DNA of 32,962 bases. Source: Candidatus Woesearchaeota archaeon (GTDB taxonomy: Archaea; Nanobdellota; Nanobdellia; UBA10117; GCA-020343615). A program made the translations under genes and the position numbers. The DNA lies in NCBI GenBank assembly GCA_020343615.1, contig CP070803.1:751118-784079 (forward strand). The letters run 5' to 3'. The notes beneath the pieces are model-generated. The model did not search any database. It was given only the letters and a program-made list of their open reading frames with translations, and was not told the DNA's origin. Within the stretch, counting starts at the first letter, position 1, and each line of letters starts with the position of its first letter. This document shows, in pieces, positions 32,765 to 32,962 of this stretch.

Positions 32765-32962
32765 AGACTGTATTTGTAGAAGCTGGATCAGATTTGGACC
32801 TAATTCCAGCAGTGGAGAAGAACATTAATGCTCTTAAGAATTATAAGAAAATAGGGTTAATTTCTACAATTCAGCATACCATATCCCTTACGAAGGTAAA
32901 AAAGTATCTAAAAAGCAAAGGTAAGCAGATTTACATAGGTAAAGGCTCTAAAAACTGCAAAT
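32761..32962 (+). CDS. dph2: Dph2, C-terminal portion (start only; continues past the window)
   Basis: The ATG overlaps the HExxH gene's TGA. The 67 visible residues (MKTVFVEAGSDLDLIPAVEK, then KKIGLISTIQHTISLTKVKK and KGKQIYIGKG) match the second region of archaeal Dph2: the 'IFVPA' strand, the '(I/L)-x-T-T-x-QH' segment and the 'G-x-x-V-x-IG(R/K)G' strand. The N-terminal region, including the first cluster Cys, is absent; it is encoded at 31283-31537. The remaining two cluster Cys should lie beyond the window. The frame is open to the edge. Confidence 0.85.
   Translation, partial: MKTVFVEAGSDLDLIPAVEKNINALKNYKKIGLISTIQHTISLTKVKKYLKSKGKQIYIGKGSKNCK

Noticed and set aside
1-32962. CRISPR arrays, rRNA or tRNA genes
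   Set aside because: No regularly spaced direct repeats and no tRNA-like cloverleaf or rRNA signature were noticed by eye in the intergenic stretches, which are all short; a tRNAscan or Infernal run was not possible.

Overview
The window reads as AT-rich archaeal DNA, most likely from a DPANN-type lineage (Woesearchaeota, Pacearchaeota or Nanoarchaeota-like). Evidence: an archaeal ribosomal protein L10e/uL16 gene; a Dph2 (diphthamide) gene, a family restricted to archaea and eukaryotes; TATA boxes placed about 25-35 nt before start codons, implying many leaderless mRNAs; T-rich terminators; very tight gene packing; and many short type III (prepilin-like) signal sequences of the form KKG or KKA followed by a hydrophobic helix. 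TAA, TAG and TGA all end genes, so the code is standard. The phylum assignment is inference.

Layout. 1-832: two hypothetical minus-strand genes, the first running off the edge. 995-2104: two tandem paralogous multi-spanning membrane proteins. 3097-2106 (minus): two coiled-coil proteins. 3204-25861: a plus-strand run of about 22.6 kb, nearly all head-to-tail with ATGA-type overlaps. It encodes a secretion/pilus ATPase (GspE/TadA/ArlI type), a TadC/ArlJ-type platform protein, and a long series of small and large proteins with prepilin-like N-termini. Embedded among these are two Sec-exported cysteine-rich proteins of 1731 and 510 aa. 27187-25873 (minus): three more prepilin-like genes with ATGA overlaps. 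27318-28390: two related cysteine-containing prepilin-like proteins, the best candidates for abundant subunits. 28454-31305: housekeeping genes for L10e and phosphoenolpyruvate synthase. 31283-32962: the two halves of a Dph2 gene separated by three other genes.

How it fits together. The ATPase and platform protein would drive assembly of a type IV pilus-like machine at the membrane. The roughly twenty prepilin-like proteins would be its fibre, minor and tip subunits. The large Cys-rich proteins with PKD-like, EF-hand/dockerin-like and adhesion-type modules would form the exposed business end, plausibly for host or surface attachment. No prepilin peptidase is visible in the window.

Most notable: (1) dph2 split into N- and C-terminal ORFs by about 1.2 kb carrying three genes, one a small HExxH protein; (2) a single in-frame TAA in the platform-protein gene; (3) the extreme number of prepilin-like genes in one operon, including an apparent duplication of a [discoidin-like prepilin + Cys-rich secreted protein] pair. 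All functional calls come from reading the sequence; no searches were run.
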